The position numbers were made by a program, and so were the translations under genes. The notes below the pieces were generated by a model, which was not told where the DNA came from, made no database searches, and worked only from the letters and a program-made list of their open reading frames with translations. Shown one piece after another: positions 18,440 to 27,088 of a stretch of DNA of 64,000 nt (the stretch's first letter is position 1; every line of letters begins with the position of its first letter). This stretch comes from Gp6-AA40 sp035496255 (lineage in GTDB: Bacteria; Acidobacteriota; Vicinamibacteria; Vicinamibacterales; UBA2999): contig DATJEU010000088.1 of assembly GCA_035496255.1 (NCBI GenBank), positions 1 to 64,000 of the forward strand. Reading direction: 5' to 3'.

Positions 18440-20617
18440 TCAGTCGCCCGGCTCGGTGTAGTGCTGCAGCAGGAATTGTTGGGAGTTGAACGATCCGGCC
18501 GTGCCCTCGGCCTTGTGATAACGGCCGCTCGAGTCCAGGACCGTGGCGCGTTCCGTGTCCTGCATATAGGCGTGCAACACGACGTCGCGCAGATGTTCGA
18601 GGATCTCCGGATCGCGCACCGGCGTGAGCGTCTCGACCCGTCGATCCAGGTTGCGCTCCATCAGGTCAGCGCTGCCGATGTACATCTCGTCCTGGCCGCC
18701 GTTCTCGAACCAGTAGATCCGGGAATGCTCGAGGAACCGCCCGACGATTGAGCGTACCCGGATGCCGTCGCTGACGCCAGGGATACCAGGCCGCAGACTG
18801 CAGATGCCTCGCACCAGCAGATCCATCTTCACACCCGCCTGTGATGCGCGATAGAGGACACGAATCATCTGGTCGTCGGTGATGGCGTTGACCTTGATGA
18901 TCATGCGTGCCGGCCGCCCGGCCTTCGCATGTTCCGCCTCGCGCATGATCAACTCGGTCAACCGCGTGCGCAGCTGCACCGGAGCCACGAGCAGGCTGCG
19001 GAATTCCCGCTGATTCGAGTAGCCAGTCAGATAGTTGAACACTTCGGACACGTCCGCGACGATGTCGGCGTCGGCGGTGAAGATGCCGATGTCCGTGTAG
19101 ACCTTGGCGGTGAGCGGGTTGTAGTTGCCTGTTGCGGTATGGACGTAGCGCTGGATGCCGTCCGATTCCTTGCGCACGATGAGACAGAGTTTCGCGTGCG
19201 TCTTCAGGTCGGCGAAGCCGTAGACGACGTGGATGCCGTGTGATTCCAGCCGCTTCGCCCACAGGATGTTGTTGCGCTCGTCGAATCGCGCCTTCAGCTC
19301 CACCAGGACGGCCACCTGCTTACCGGCTTCGGCCGCCTGGATCAGCATTGGAATCAATGGTGAATCGGCGCCGATGCGATACAGCGTCATCTTGATCGCG
19401 ACGACGTGCGGGTCGCGGACGGCGGCGCCCAGGAACGACTCGAAGGTTCCAAACGACTGATAGGGATGATGAACGAGCAAGTCCTGGTATCGCAGGTGAT
19501 CGAAGATGACCTCGGGATCCTCTTCGGCGTGCCAGAGCGTCGCCGGCGAGAACGGCGCGTCCTTCAACTCCGGTCGATGGACGATCGACGTGAGCTGCAT
19601 CCAGTCGCCGAGCCCCAGTCGGTGTCCGGTGCGGACGACGATGTCGTCGGTGGCTTCGAAGTTGTCCGCAAGGATGTTGAAGATGCGCGGCGGCATGTCG
19701 GCTTCGACCTGGAGCAGCGCGATCGCGCCATGCCGCAACTGTTTCAGGCTGCGGTCCACCGTCTCGAGCAGGTCGTCGGCCTCGTCCTCCTCGATCTCCA
19801 GATCGGTGTCGCGGACGATGCGGAACAGGTGCGCGCCTTTGACCTGCGTGCCCGGAAACAGTTCGTGGATGTTTGCGCGGATCACGTCCTCGAGAAAGAC
19901 GAAGGCGAGGCCAGGAGCGGTGTTCACGCCTTCCGGCAGCGCGATGAAACGCGGCAGGACGTCCGGAACCTTGACGCGGGCAAACTTCGTCCGGTTGCCG
20001 TGGCGCACGACGACCGCGAAGTTCTTGCTCAGATTCGAGATGAACGGGAACGGATGTCCGGGATCGAATGCAAGCGGCGTCAGAACCGGGCAGATCTCGC
20101 GCGAAAAATAGCCACTCAGATACTCGCGCACCTGCGGCGACCATTCGTGCGGCTCGAAAAACGTGATGTGTTCGTCGGCCAGACGCGTCCGCAGTTCATC
20201 CCACACCGCCGCCTGATCGAGCAGCATCTGCTTCGCGCGTGCGCGCATGGCGTCGAGTTGCTGGGCGGTGTTGTAACCGTCAGGGGCGACGTCCTCAATC
20301 CCCTCACGCAGCTTCTTCAACGTCGTCGATACCCGGATCATGAAGAACTCGTCCAGGTTCGATGCCGTGATGGCGAGGAATTTGATTCGCTCGAGCAGCG
20401 GGTGGCTGGGGTCTTCGGCCTGCGAGAGGACCCGCTGGTTGAATTCGAGCCAGCTCAGTTCGCGGTTGATGTAAAGCGCCGGATTCTTGAGGTCGGCGGG
20501 ATCGATTTCGCGGGGAGGCAGCACGCGCAGCGCCGGGCGCTGCGGCCCGCGGGCGATGCGCCGGACGTGAGACGTTTGGCGTCGCGCGGCGCTGGCTCCT
20601 TGCTGGGGGATGTCCAT
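18440..20617 (-). CDS. ppk1: Polyphosphate kinase 1
   Basis: A 725-aa enzyme that polymerises ATP gamma-phosphate into polyphosphate and can run in reverse. The N-terminal domain carries INRELSWLEFNQRVL near residues 50-64. The head and catalytic domains follow, with KMTLYRIG, the catalytic histidine in HTATGNYNPLTAKVYTD near 492, and the second conserved histidine in LEHSRIYWF, followed by GQDEMYIGSADLMERNLDRR. The length fits the family. It begins with MDIPQQG, about 16 nt from a strong leader hairpin. Neighbours do not suggest an operon. Confidence 0.95.
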   Translation of the reverse strand: MDIPQQGASAARRQTSHVRRIARGPQRPALRVLPPREIDPADLKNPALYINRELSWLEFNQRVLSQAEDPSHPLLERIKFLAITASNLDEFFMIRVSTTLKKLREGIEDVAPDGYNTAQQLDAMRARAKQMLLDQAAVWDELRTRLADEHITFFEPHEWSPQVREYLSGYFSREICPVLTPLAFDPGHPFPFISNLSKNFAVVVRHGNRTKFARVKVPDVLPRFIALPEGVNTAPGLAFVFLEDVIRANIHELFPGTQVKGAHLFRIVRDTDLEIEEDEADDLLETVDRSLKQLRHGAIALLQVEADMPPRIFNILADNFEATDDIVVRTGHRLGLGDWMQLTSIVHRPELKDAPFSPATLWHAEEDPEVIFDHLRYQDLLVHHPYQSFGTFESFLGAAVRDPHVVAIKMTLYRIGADSPLIPMLIQAAEAGKQVAVLVELKARFDERNNILWAKRLESHGIHVVYGFADLKTHAKLCLIVRKESDGIQRYVHTATGNYNPLTAKVYTDIGIFTADADIVADVSEVFNYLTGYSNQREFRSLLVAPVQLRTRLTELIMREAEHAKAGRPARMIIKVNAITDDQMIRVLYRASQAGVKMDLLVRGICSLRPGIPGVSDGIRVRSIVGRFLEHSRIYWFENGGQDEMYIGSADLMERNLDRRVETLTPVRDPEILEHLRDVVLHAYMQDTERATVLDSSGRYHKAEGTAGSFNSQQFLLQHYTEPGD

Positions 20618-20633
20618 TCAGTTGTCCGTTCCG

Positions 20634-20688
20634 GAAGAGCCGGGAGGGTATCAGATCGATGTAACGAAACGTCCGGGCCCGGCTCTTC
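20634..20688. promoter_or_regulatory. 11-bp perfect inverted repeat in the ppk1 leader
   Basis: GAAGAGCCGGG (20634-20644) pairs perfectly with CCCGGCTCTTC (20678-20688) across 33 nt. It lies 17-71 nt upstream of the ppk1 start on the minus strand and 139-193 nt upstream of the aconitase-family gene. It could be an operator or a leader hairpin controlling ppk1. Its loop contains GATGTAACGAAAC, an A-rich stretch unusual for this window. Confidence 0.45.
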
Positions 20689-20826
20689 GACTGTCGTCTA
20701 AACCTCTGCAGAACGGATGCCGACTGCCGTCCCGGTACGGCCACAAGGAATTGCGTGTGAATCGAGACCGACCCCGTCAGCCGCGTCGTCTTCCGCCGCC
20801 TGAGTAGTCCTCTACCATTGATTTCC

Positions 20827-22872
20827 ATGCACACGATTCGGTCCGCTCGCCTCAAGCACGGTGCTGCACACCTCGAATGGCCGGATGCGCATGCACAGTC
20901 GAGCGCGGTGCCGGCGAAGCTGGTTCAAGGGAAGGCACTGATCTTCTGGGACCCGAAATTGCCGGGGTCGCGATTTGCCCGGAAGCTCGACGCGATCGAT
21001 ACGGACCAGATTACGCCGGCGTCTGACTGCGTCTCCGAAAGCCTCGATACGCTCGATGAACGGTGGAAGGCCGGCTCGTTCCGGTATCTGATGCCGGATT
21101 TCCGCGAGCGTGTTCATCGCGGCGAGACCTTTCTGATTGCAGGCGACCGCTTCGCGATCGGTTCGTCACGTGAAATGAGCCCGGCCGGTTTGAAGGGCGT
21201 TGCCGAAGAAGCCGGCCTTCAACTGGTGGTCGTCTGCGGCAACGACATGGGCGACATCTTCCGCCGCAACGCCCTGAATCTCGGACTGCACGTGGTCCAG
21301 AGTCCGGATGCGGTCGCGGATGCGCGCGACGCGGACGAGTTCACCTTCGATCCGGCGACTCGCGTGATCACCAACGTCACGCAGGGAAAGACGTACGAGC
21401 CGCTGCCGCTGACGCCGAAGGAAGACGAGATTCGCCGCAGCGGCGGGATCATCGCGGTGGGCCGTCGCGAGTTCCGCGCGTCGGTCGCGGTGCCGCCATT
21501 GATCGAGTTTCCCGGTGCGTCGTTGGCGCGGCGCATGACGACCACCGAACAGATCGTGTGGGCTCACCGTGTCGACAAGGAGCGTCGCGAACTGAACCCC
21601 GGCGACACGCTGCGTGTGTACGCAGATCTGTTGCCGGCCTCCGACGGCACCGCGCCCTTTGCCATCCATACCTTCAACCAGATCACCGGCGGCATGACGA
21701 TCTATCCACGGCAGGCGGCGATTGCGAACGATCACTTCGTCTTTACCGGCCGTGCCGATGACGATCGGCAGACCGCCATCGGACGTTCGTTCGCGCGCGA
21801 ACAGGAGTTGACGCCTCCGTACTACGCCACGCCTGGCGACGGCATTTTTCACTTCTACTTTCCAGAACAGGGGCTGGTGATGCCCGGCCAGTTCATTCCG
21901 GGCGCAGACTCACACAGCCGCGCCTACGGCGCGTACGGTGCCGTCGGCATCGGCGTCGGTTCGACGACGCTGGGATTCGGCTGGTCGACCGGCTACATCT
22001 ACTTCACGCTGCCGAAGGCGCGTCGCGTCGTGTTCTCCGGCAGGTTGCAGCCATGGGTCAGCGGCAAGGACATCGTCCTCGAGCTGCTGCGTCGATGGGG
22101 CGCAAAGCAATCGCGGGGGATGTCGGTTGAATTCGTCGACGCCAATCGGCAACTGCCGATCGCGTACCGCAACACGATTGCGAACATGATGGCGGAGGGG
22201 GAGGCGCTGAATGGGATCTTCGCGGCCGATGACGTCACCTATGCGTGGTACGCGAAGAAAGGCGTCGCAGATCTGCCTTACCCGCGAGTGACTCCGGGTG
22301 CCGATGCCCGGTTTGCGATTGACGAGGAGCTCTCGCTCGCCGAGGTGCGGCCGATGATCGCGAAGCCGTTCAGTCCCGGCAACGCCTTTCCCGCCGACGA
22401 GGTCGCACGCGAGCGCCTCACGTTCGACAAGGCGTTGATCGGTTCGTGCACCAACGGCAGCTACGACGACCTGTTGCAGGCCGCCCTGGTGATTCATCGC
22501 GCACGCGGCGCCGGCGCGACGAAGGCGGTGCGGACGTTCGTCGTGTTTCCGGGCAGCGGCGGCGTCGCGCGACAGATCGAGCGCAGCGATCCGCGGCTTG
22601 GCGGCGAATCGATTGCGGCGGTGTTTCGATCGGTGGGCGGAGAGATCCGGCAGTCGTGGTGTGGACCCTGCTTCGGCCAGGGTCCCGATGCGCTGCACGC
22701 GGGCGAGCGCGCGATTACGTCATTCAATCGCAACTGGCAGAACCGGATGGGCGTCGGCGGGGAAGGCTATCTTGCCAGCCCCGCCGTCGTTGCTGCGTCT
22801 GCGCTCCTTGGCTACATGGGACCGCCGTCGGAGCTCGGTCTGGAATGGGATCCAGAGGTGTACGGGATCTAG
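20827..22872 (+). CDS. Aconitase-superfamily hydratase, swivel domain first
   Basis: A 681-aa [4Fe-4S] hydro-lyase of the aconitase/isopropylmalate isomerase superfamily. The order is unusual: residues about 1-215 are a LeuD/aconitase swivel domain (SRFARKLDAIDTDQI, then GSSREMSPAGLKGVAEEAG), and residues about 240-680 are the LeuC-like large part. Cluster ligands are complete: GSCTNGSY with Cys541, and WCGPCFGQ with Cys612 and Cys615, aconitase-like in form. The PGADSHSRAYGAYGA segment matches the DSHT region. It should hydrate and dehydrate a tri- or dicarboxylic acid in the cytosol; the substrate is open. ATG 20827 is preferred over TTG 20818. Confidence 0.85.
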   Translation: MHTIRSARLKHGAAHLEWPDAHAQSSAVPAKLVQGKALIFWDPKLPGSRFARKLDAIDTDQITPASDCVSESLDTLDERWKAGSFRYLMPDFRERVHRGETFLIAGDRFAIGSSREMSPAGLKGVAEEAGLQLVVVCGNDMGDIFRRNALNLGLHVVQSPDAVADARDADEFTFDPATRVITNVTQGKTYEPLPLTPKEDEIRRSGGIIAVGRREFRASVAVPPLIEFPGASLARRMTTTEQIVWAHRVDKERRELNPGDTLRVYADLLPASDGTAPFAIHTFNQITGGMTIYPRQAAIANDHFVFTGRADDDRQTAIGRSFAREQELTPPYYATPGDGIFHFYFPEQGLVMPGQFIPGADSHSRAYGAYGAVGIGVGSTTLGFGWSTGYIYFTLPKARRVVFSGRLQPWVSGKDIVLELLRRWGAKQSRGMSVEFVDANRQLPIAYRNTIANMMAEGEALNGIFAADDVTYAWYAKKGVADLPYPRVTPGADARFAIDEELSLAEVRPMIAKPFSPGNAFPADEVARERLTFDKALIGSCTNGSYDDLLQAALVIHRARGAGATKAVRTFVVFPGSGGVARQIERSDPRLGGESIAAVFRSVGGEIRQSWCGPCFGQGPDALHAGERAITSFNRNWQNRMGVGGEGYLASPAVVAASALLGYMGPPSELGLEWDPEVYGI

Positions 22873-23396
22873 CCCTTGTTGTACATGACCTTGGTGGTCG
22901 TCGGTTCGCCGCCGCCGCGCCCGGGCGCGGTCTGCTCGACGGCGAGCTTGCCGCCTTCCATCGACAGGGTCATCTTCCGCTCGACGGTGTTGCCGCCGAA
23001 GTCCTGGGTCGTGGTGATCACGAGCTTGTTGCCCTCCCACATCGCCTTGGACGTCGACTCCTGCGGACCGCCGCGGCCCTGGGTGGTGTTCTTGCTCTCG
23101 GAGCCATCGAGCTTGTACATCGCGGTCACTTCGTTGCCGCCCTGCTGGCGCGTGATGGTCAGCGTGTTGGCGTCCTGCTTGGCCGTGAACTCCTGGCCCA
23201 GGCCGCCACCGCCGCCGCGACCACCACCCCGTCCGCCACCACCACCACCGGCCGGCGCGGCTGCCGGCGCCGCCGGTGCCGACGCCGCATCCAGCGTCCA
23301 CTTACCCGAGAAATCAGGCTTGCCCTGCGCCAACGCCGCCGTCGCGGTCGAAAGTGCAAAGGCTGCCGCCGCTACCACAGTCAAAGCACGTCGCAT
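22869..23396 (-). CDS. Secreted Gly-rich acidobacterial protein
   Basis: A 175-aa exported protein. The signal peptide ends ATAALAQ near residue 24 and is followed by PDFSGKWTLD, an opening seen in many acidobacterial secreted proteins. A glycine/arginine-rich linker (about 48-67) precedes a beta-rich domain with repeated strand patterns (LTITRQQGGNEVTAMYKLDG, KLVITTTQDFGGNTV). No enzyme motif is visible. It overlaps the aconitase-family stop by 4 nt on the opposite strand (convergent). A 7-bp hairpin (GCCCGGT 23424-23430 with ACCGGGC 23438-23444) lies in its leader. Confidence 0.72.
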   Translation of the reverse strand: MRRALTVVAAAAFALSTATAALAQGKPDFSGKWTLDAASAPAAPAAAPAGGGGGGRGGGRGGGGGLGQEFTAKQDANTLTITRQQGGNEVTAMYKLDGSESKNTTQGRGGPQESTSKAMWEGNKLVITTTQDFGGNTVERKMTLSMEGGKLAVEQTAPGRGGGEPTTTKVMYNKG

Positions 23397-23503
23397 GTGC
23401 GTTCCCCCTCTATATTGATTGCCGCCCGGTTCAGGTGACCGGGCCGGGAATTGTACTCCCCCAAGGGGATGTTATTTGTGATCGATTTGTGGAATTGCCG
23501 GAT

Positions 23504-25036
23504 CTAATCGGCCTCCGGACGGGTCACGCGTTCGACGATGACGACGTCGACCGGCCCGGTGCGGCGCTCGAGTCTCAGGCCGAGCTGCTCCTCCAGGGCG
23601 GCGGGCATCAGCGAACCGGCGTCGGGATTCGGGTTGTTTTCGGCGCGCGTCCTGAGCTGGAAACTGTACGTCCCGGTGAGGCCCGTCCCGTCGCGCACCG
23701 GTGAGTTCCCGAGCATCGGAAACTCGGACAGGATCGCCGCAAACCGCGGCATCGTGATGTTTTCGGCGAAAAACGTCGGCCCGCCGCCGATGCGGAATGT
23801 GCTGCAATCGGTCGCCGGCCCCTGCCCGCCTCGCGTCCCCTGCTCGCGGGAGTCGTTGAAGACAGCGGGTGCCGCGTCGGCGGGCACGCACGACGTCTCC
23901 TGCATCGAAGGCCCCAGCCGGCCATCGCGGCGCGCGAGGACCAGCGCGAACACACTGCCCTCGCGGGTCACCTGGCGTACCTGCAGCGTGAACCGCTCCT
24001 GCAGCAGCCGCTGCAGCATCGCGGCGGTGGGCGGCGTCCCGGTGGTCTTCGCGACGACATCGAACCGATCGCTGGTGATCCAGGACGGGCCGTCCTCGAC
24101 CGTGACCTCTCCGCTCGGCGATGGATACGCCATCCGAATCAGGTCTCGCAGCGTCACGCCGATGATGCGCAGCTGGCCGTCTGGAAAGAGCCGCGGGAGC
24201 GGCACCTGTGGCCCTGACATGTTCGGCTTCACGGAGGCGACGTCGAAGGCGTCGGCGGTTGTGCCGGGCGCCAACGTCTGGCCGTGTGCCGCTGCGGGCC
24301 AGAGGAGCGCGGCCACGACGAAGAGGGTCGCGGTGCGCGCCGCGGTCTGCACCGGCTGCGTCGCGCGTGCGCGCCTGCCGGCGAAGTCTCGGTGATAGTA
24401 CGCAATCCAGATCGCGATTGCTGGCAGCCCGATAGCGGTGGGTCCGAGCCAGGTAATCAGGGAGTCTCCGGGTAAACCCACTCGTCTCCCGCCGGCAATG
24501 GCGAAGGCGGTCGTGGCTGCGATGCAGGCGCCGAGCATGTTGCCCATGTGAGCGAACCACCAGTGCATCGACACTGTCGGCCGGCGCAGCCAGTACGACA
24601 ACTGTCCGCCTCCGTTCAGGAGGCCGATCGTGGAGAACGCCACGAACAGCGGGTGGCCGACGGCGAATCCGTAGATCGCGGTCAACGCGCCAGACGAGGT
24701 GAGCACCGCGGCCCAGGCGATGTCGATCGCGGGCCCGCGCGAGGTGCGCTGCTTCGCCCCGAGCACTCGCAGGCCAGCCCACATGCCGGCGCCGGTCAGG
24801 ATGGCGATGTAGAACAGCAACATCGAGAACTGGCGGCCGCCCGGCGTCGGGTCGGTGACGAACCGGACGCCCGACATCAGCATGGCGGTGACGCTCACTA
24901 CCACCATGCCCACAACAAAGACCCAGCCGGCCAGTCGGTGGAGCCGGCCGCCCTTGCGGGCGACGAGCGGCGGCAGCATCGAGACCAGCGCGATCGTGCC
25001 GCCGGCGACGTGGATCGCGAGAAGCGTTTTCATCAT
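23504..25036 (-). CDS. DUF2306 membrane domain fused to a TIGR03435 domain
   Basis: A 510-aa protein with two parts. Residues about 1-235 hold about seven membrane helices with the DUF2306 pattern (IHVAGGTIALVSMLPPLVARKGGRLHRLAGW, then HWWFAHMGNMLGA). After a basic linker, LFVVAALLWPAAAHGQ (about 250-265) looks like an internal signal peptide, and the rest is a TIGR03435 domain beginning FDVASVKPN and ending LEQLGLRLERRTGPVDVVIVE. TIGR03435 is a soil-acidobacterial secreted family of unknown role. The fusion could be genuine or a merged pair; no stop or frameshift is visible at the join. ATG 25036 and 25033 are both possible starts. Confidence 0.8.
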   Translation of the reverse strand: MMKTLLAIHVAGGTIALVSMLPPLVARKGGRLHRLAGWVFVVGMVVVSVTAMLMSGVRFVTDPTPGGRQFSMLLFYIAILTGAGMWAGLRVLGAKQRTSRGPAIDIAWAAVLTSSGALTAIYGFAVGHPLFVAFSTIGLLNGGGQLSYWLRRPTVSMHWWFAHMGNMLGACIAATTAFAIAGGRRVGLPGDSLITWLGPTAIGLPAIAIWIAYYHRDFAGRRARATQPVQTAARTATLFVVAALLWPAAAHGQTLAPGTTADAFDVASVKPNMSGPQVPLPRLFPDGQLRIIGVTLRDLIRMAYPSPSGEVTVEDGPSWITSDRFDVVAKTTGTPPTAAMLQRLLQERFTLQVRQVTREGSVFALVLARRDGRLGPSMQETSCVPADAAPAVFNDSREQGTRGGQGPATDCSTFRIGGGPTFFAENITMPRFAAILSEFPMLGNSPVRDGTGLTGTYSFQLRTRAENNPNPDAGSLMPAALEEQLGLRLERRTGPVDVVIVERVTRPEAD

Positions 25037-25148
25037 GGCCGGCAGTCTGGCGCACGCCCGTAACGTGGCGCATGTGCCGGAGGTCACCGCGGGGACCCAT
25101 GACTTTCGGCACCCTCGCCCAACTGCCGCTCCCTCCTACAATCGACCA

Positions 25149-26408
25149 ATGTCTTCCGCTTCATCGCCGGACCGGTGTGACGCCTTCGTTCCGGCGCTGG
25201 CCGATCCGCCTCAGGAGACGGCCGCCGCCACACGCAGCATGCGATGGTTCATCGCCGCCGCGGTGGTGACCTGGATTGCGTGTGGGTTATGGCCAGGAGT
25301 TGCCTTGTTCCGTCGGCAGTTCACCGGCTGGCCCGCGGCAGTGTTCGTCGCAGTGTTCGCCATCTACGGAGCCGCCATGGCGGCGATTCTGTGGCTTCCG
25401 TACGTCCGCCGGGTGTCCCAGTGGGTGCCTGTGACGCTCGCGATGATTCAAACTGTGACGGCGCTGGTCATTAACGTCGATACGAACGTGTACCTCGGTG
25501 GTACGGGGATGGGCCTGGGCTTGGTCGTCATCGTGGCGGCGGAGCTGCCCTGGTTCATCGGTGGGGCGACGCTCTGGATCTGGATCGTCGGACAGAGCGT
25601 CGCCCTGACTTGGCTCTTGATATTTGCCACCCGTGCCAGGCTCGGCGCTCTGCCGAGCCTATGGGATTTGGTGGTCGAAGGTCTGATGTTCGGGCTTGCC
25701 GCGGTCGGCTTTCAGGTGTTTGCCGCGGCCAGCACCATCCTCGCGCTCAGTGAAGGGCGGGCGCGCACCAAACTTGCGCGCGCGAATGCGGAGCTCACGG
25801 CGACGCGCGAGTTGCTCGAGGAAAGCGGTCGCACGTCCGAGCGAATGCGGATCTCGCGCGATCTCCATGACACCCTTGGACACCATTTGACCGCGCTCAG
25901 CCTGCAGCTCGATGTCGCCACACGCCTGTCGCAAGGCATGGTGGCGGAGCACATCCAACAGGCGCACGCGATCACCAGGCTGCTCTTGAGCGACGTCCGC
26001 GACGTCGTCAGCACGCTCCGCGAGACCAGTAAGCTCAATCTGGCCGATGCGATTCGCGCGCTTGCCGTGCAGCCGGCCGGTGCCGCGGTGCATCTGGATA
26101 TGCCCGGCTCCGTGATCGTCGAAGACGCAAGCCGGGCCGAGGCGATTCTCCGCGCCGTTCAGGAAGTGCTGACCAATGCTGCGCGCCACGCTCACGCGGA
26201 TAATCTGTGGCTGCGGCTGGAGGCCACTCCGGCGGGTGTGACGCTGTACGCCCGTGACGACGGACGCGGGGCCGGCGCGTTCACGGCGGGCAATGGATTG
26301 CGAGGGATGCGCGAACGTTTCGAACAGTACGGCGGGCATGTCGAGGCGGGACCGACGCCAGGCGGGTTCGAGGTACGTGCGCTGATGCCCATCCAGCCAT
26401 CCGCATGA
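25149..26408 (+). CDS. NarL/LiaS-type membrane sensor histidine kinase
   Basis: A 419-aa histidine kinase of the HisKA_3 type. The N-terminal part (about 30-190) has six membrane helices and no extracellular sensor domain. The dimerisation region contains MRISRDLHDTLGHHLTALSLQLDVA with the phosphoacceptor His near 240. The HATPase domain follows with AVQEVLTNAARHAHAD and DDGRGAG plus GNGLRGMRERF. It autophosphorylates and passes phosphate to the downstream regulator, which overlaps it by 4 nt (ATGA). ATG 25149 is chosen; the frame is open upstream but antisense to the DUF2306 gene. Confidence 0.92.
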   Translation: MSSASSPDRCDAFVPALADPPQETAAATRSMRWFIAAAVVTWIACGLWPGVALFRRQFTGWPAAVFVAVFAIYGAAMAAILWLPYVRRVSQWVPVTLAMIQTVTALVINVDTNVYLGGTGMGLGLVVIVAAELPWFIGGATLWIWIVGQSVALTWLLIFATRARLGALPSLWDLVVEGLMFGLAAVGFQVFAAASTILALSEGRARTKLARANAELTATRELLEESGRTSERMRISRDLHDTLGHHLTALSLQLDVATRLSQGMVAEHIQQAHAITRLLLSDVRDVVSTLRETSKLNLADAIRALAVQPAGAAVHLDMPGSVIVEDASRAEAILRAVQEVLTNAARHAHADNLWLRLEATPAGVTLYARDDGRGAGAFTAGNGLRGMRERFEQYGGHVEAGPTPGGFEVRALMPIQPSA

Positions 26409-27046
26409 TTCGCGTCGTCCTCGTCGACGATCAGACGCTGATCCGGCAAGGCATCCGATCGCTGCTCGAACTGGCCGGTGACGTCGCGATTGTGGCGGAA
26501 GCGGCGGATGGTGAGGAAGGGATTGCGGTTATCCGGCGCGAGCGGCCGGACGTCGTACTGCTCGATCTTCGAATGCCGAAGAAGGACGGCGTCGAAGTGT
26601 TGAAGGCGCTACACGTCCAGGGCGTACCGCCGCCGACCATCATCCTGACGACATTCGACGATGACGCTGCGCTGCTGGAGGCAGTACGGGCAGGCGCGAA
26701 GGGCTACCTGCTGAAGGACGTGTCGCTCGAGCAGCTCACCACCGCGATTCGGGACGTCGCCGCCGGACGGACGATCTTCAGGCCGGTCGTCACCGAGCGC
26801 GTCTTGCGCGGCCTCGAGCACGTGCGGCGCGACTTCGAGGCCCTCAGTCCGCCGGATCCGCTCACCAACCGGGAGATCGAAATCCTGCGATTGATGGCCG
26901 GCGGCTACAGCAACCGCGAGATTGCCCAGGCGCTTGGTACCGCGGAAGGCACGGTCAAGAATCACGCGTCCAGCATCCTATCGAAGCTCGGCGTGCGGGA
27001 TCGGACCCGCGCGGTACTGAAGGCGCTCGAGCTCGGCTACATTTGA
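26405..27046 (+). CDS. NarL/FixJ-family response regulator
   Basis: A 213-aa transcription factor. The receiver domain has acidic residues DD near 8-9, phospho-Asp54 in VVLLDLRMPKKDG, and the conserved Lys in GYLLKDVS. The C-terminal LuxR helix-turn-helix (about 155-205) contains LTNREIEILRLMAGGYSNREIAQAL and TVKNHASSILSKLGVRDR. It is the cognate partner of the overlapping histidine kinase. Its target promoters cannot be read from the window; the VWA/TPR gene 43 nt downstream is the nearest candidate. Confidence 0.94.
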   Translation: MIRVVLVDDQTLIRQGIRSLLELAGDVAIVAEAADGEEGIAVIRRERPDVVLLDLRMPKKDGVEVLKALHVQGVPPPTIILTTFDDDAALLEAVRAGAKGYLLKDVSLEQLTTAIRDVAAGRTIFRPVVTERVLRGLEHVRRDFEALSPPDPLTNREIEILRLMAGGYSNREIAQALGTAEGTVKNHASSILSKLGVRDRTRAVLKALELGYI

Positions 27047-27088
27047 AAATCCGACCGGGCCGGAGTTTCGGGTCTAAGATCCCGGCGC

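Noticed and set aside
20696..20701. GTCTAA before the aconitase-family gene
   Set aside because: The nearest GAAAC is 26 nt away, far from the 18-nt spacing.
23472..25112. 546-residue frame on the minus strand beside the DUF2306/TIGR03435 gene
   Set aside because: Same strand, other frame; Arg-rich and without motifs, whereas the accepted frame shows membrane helices and a TIGR03435 domain.
27072..27077. GTCTAA before the VWA/TPR gene
   Set aside because: No AAC core lies 15-18 nt upstream, so it fails the spacing shown by the other candidates.
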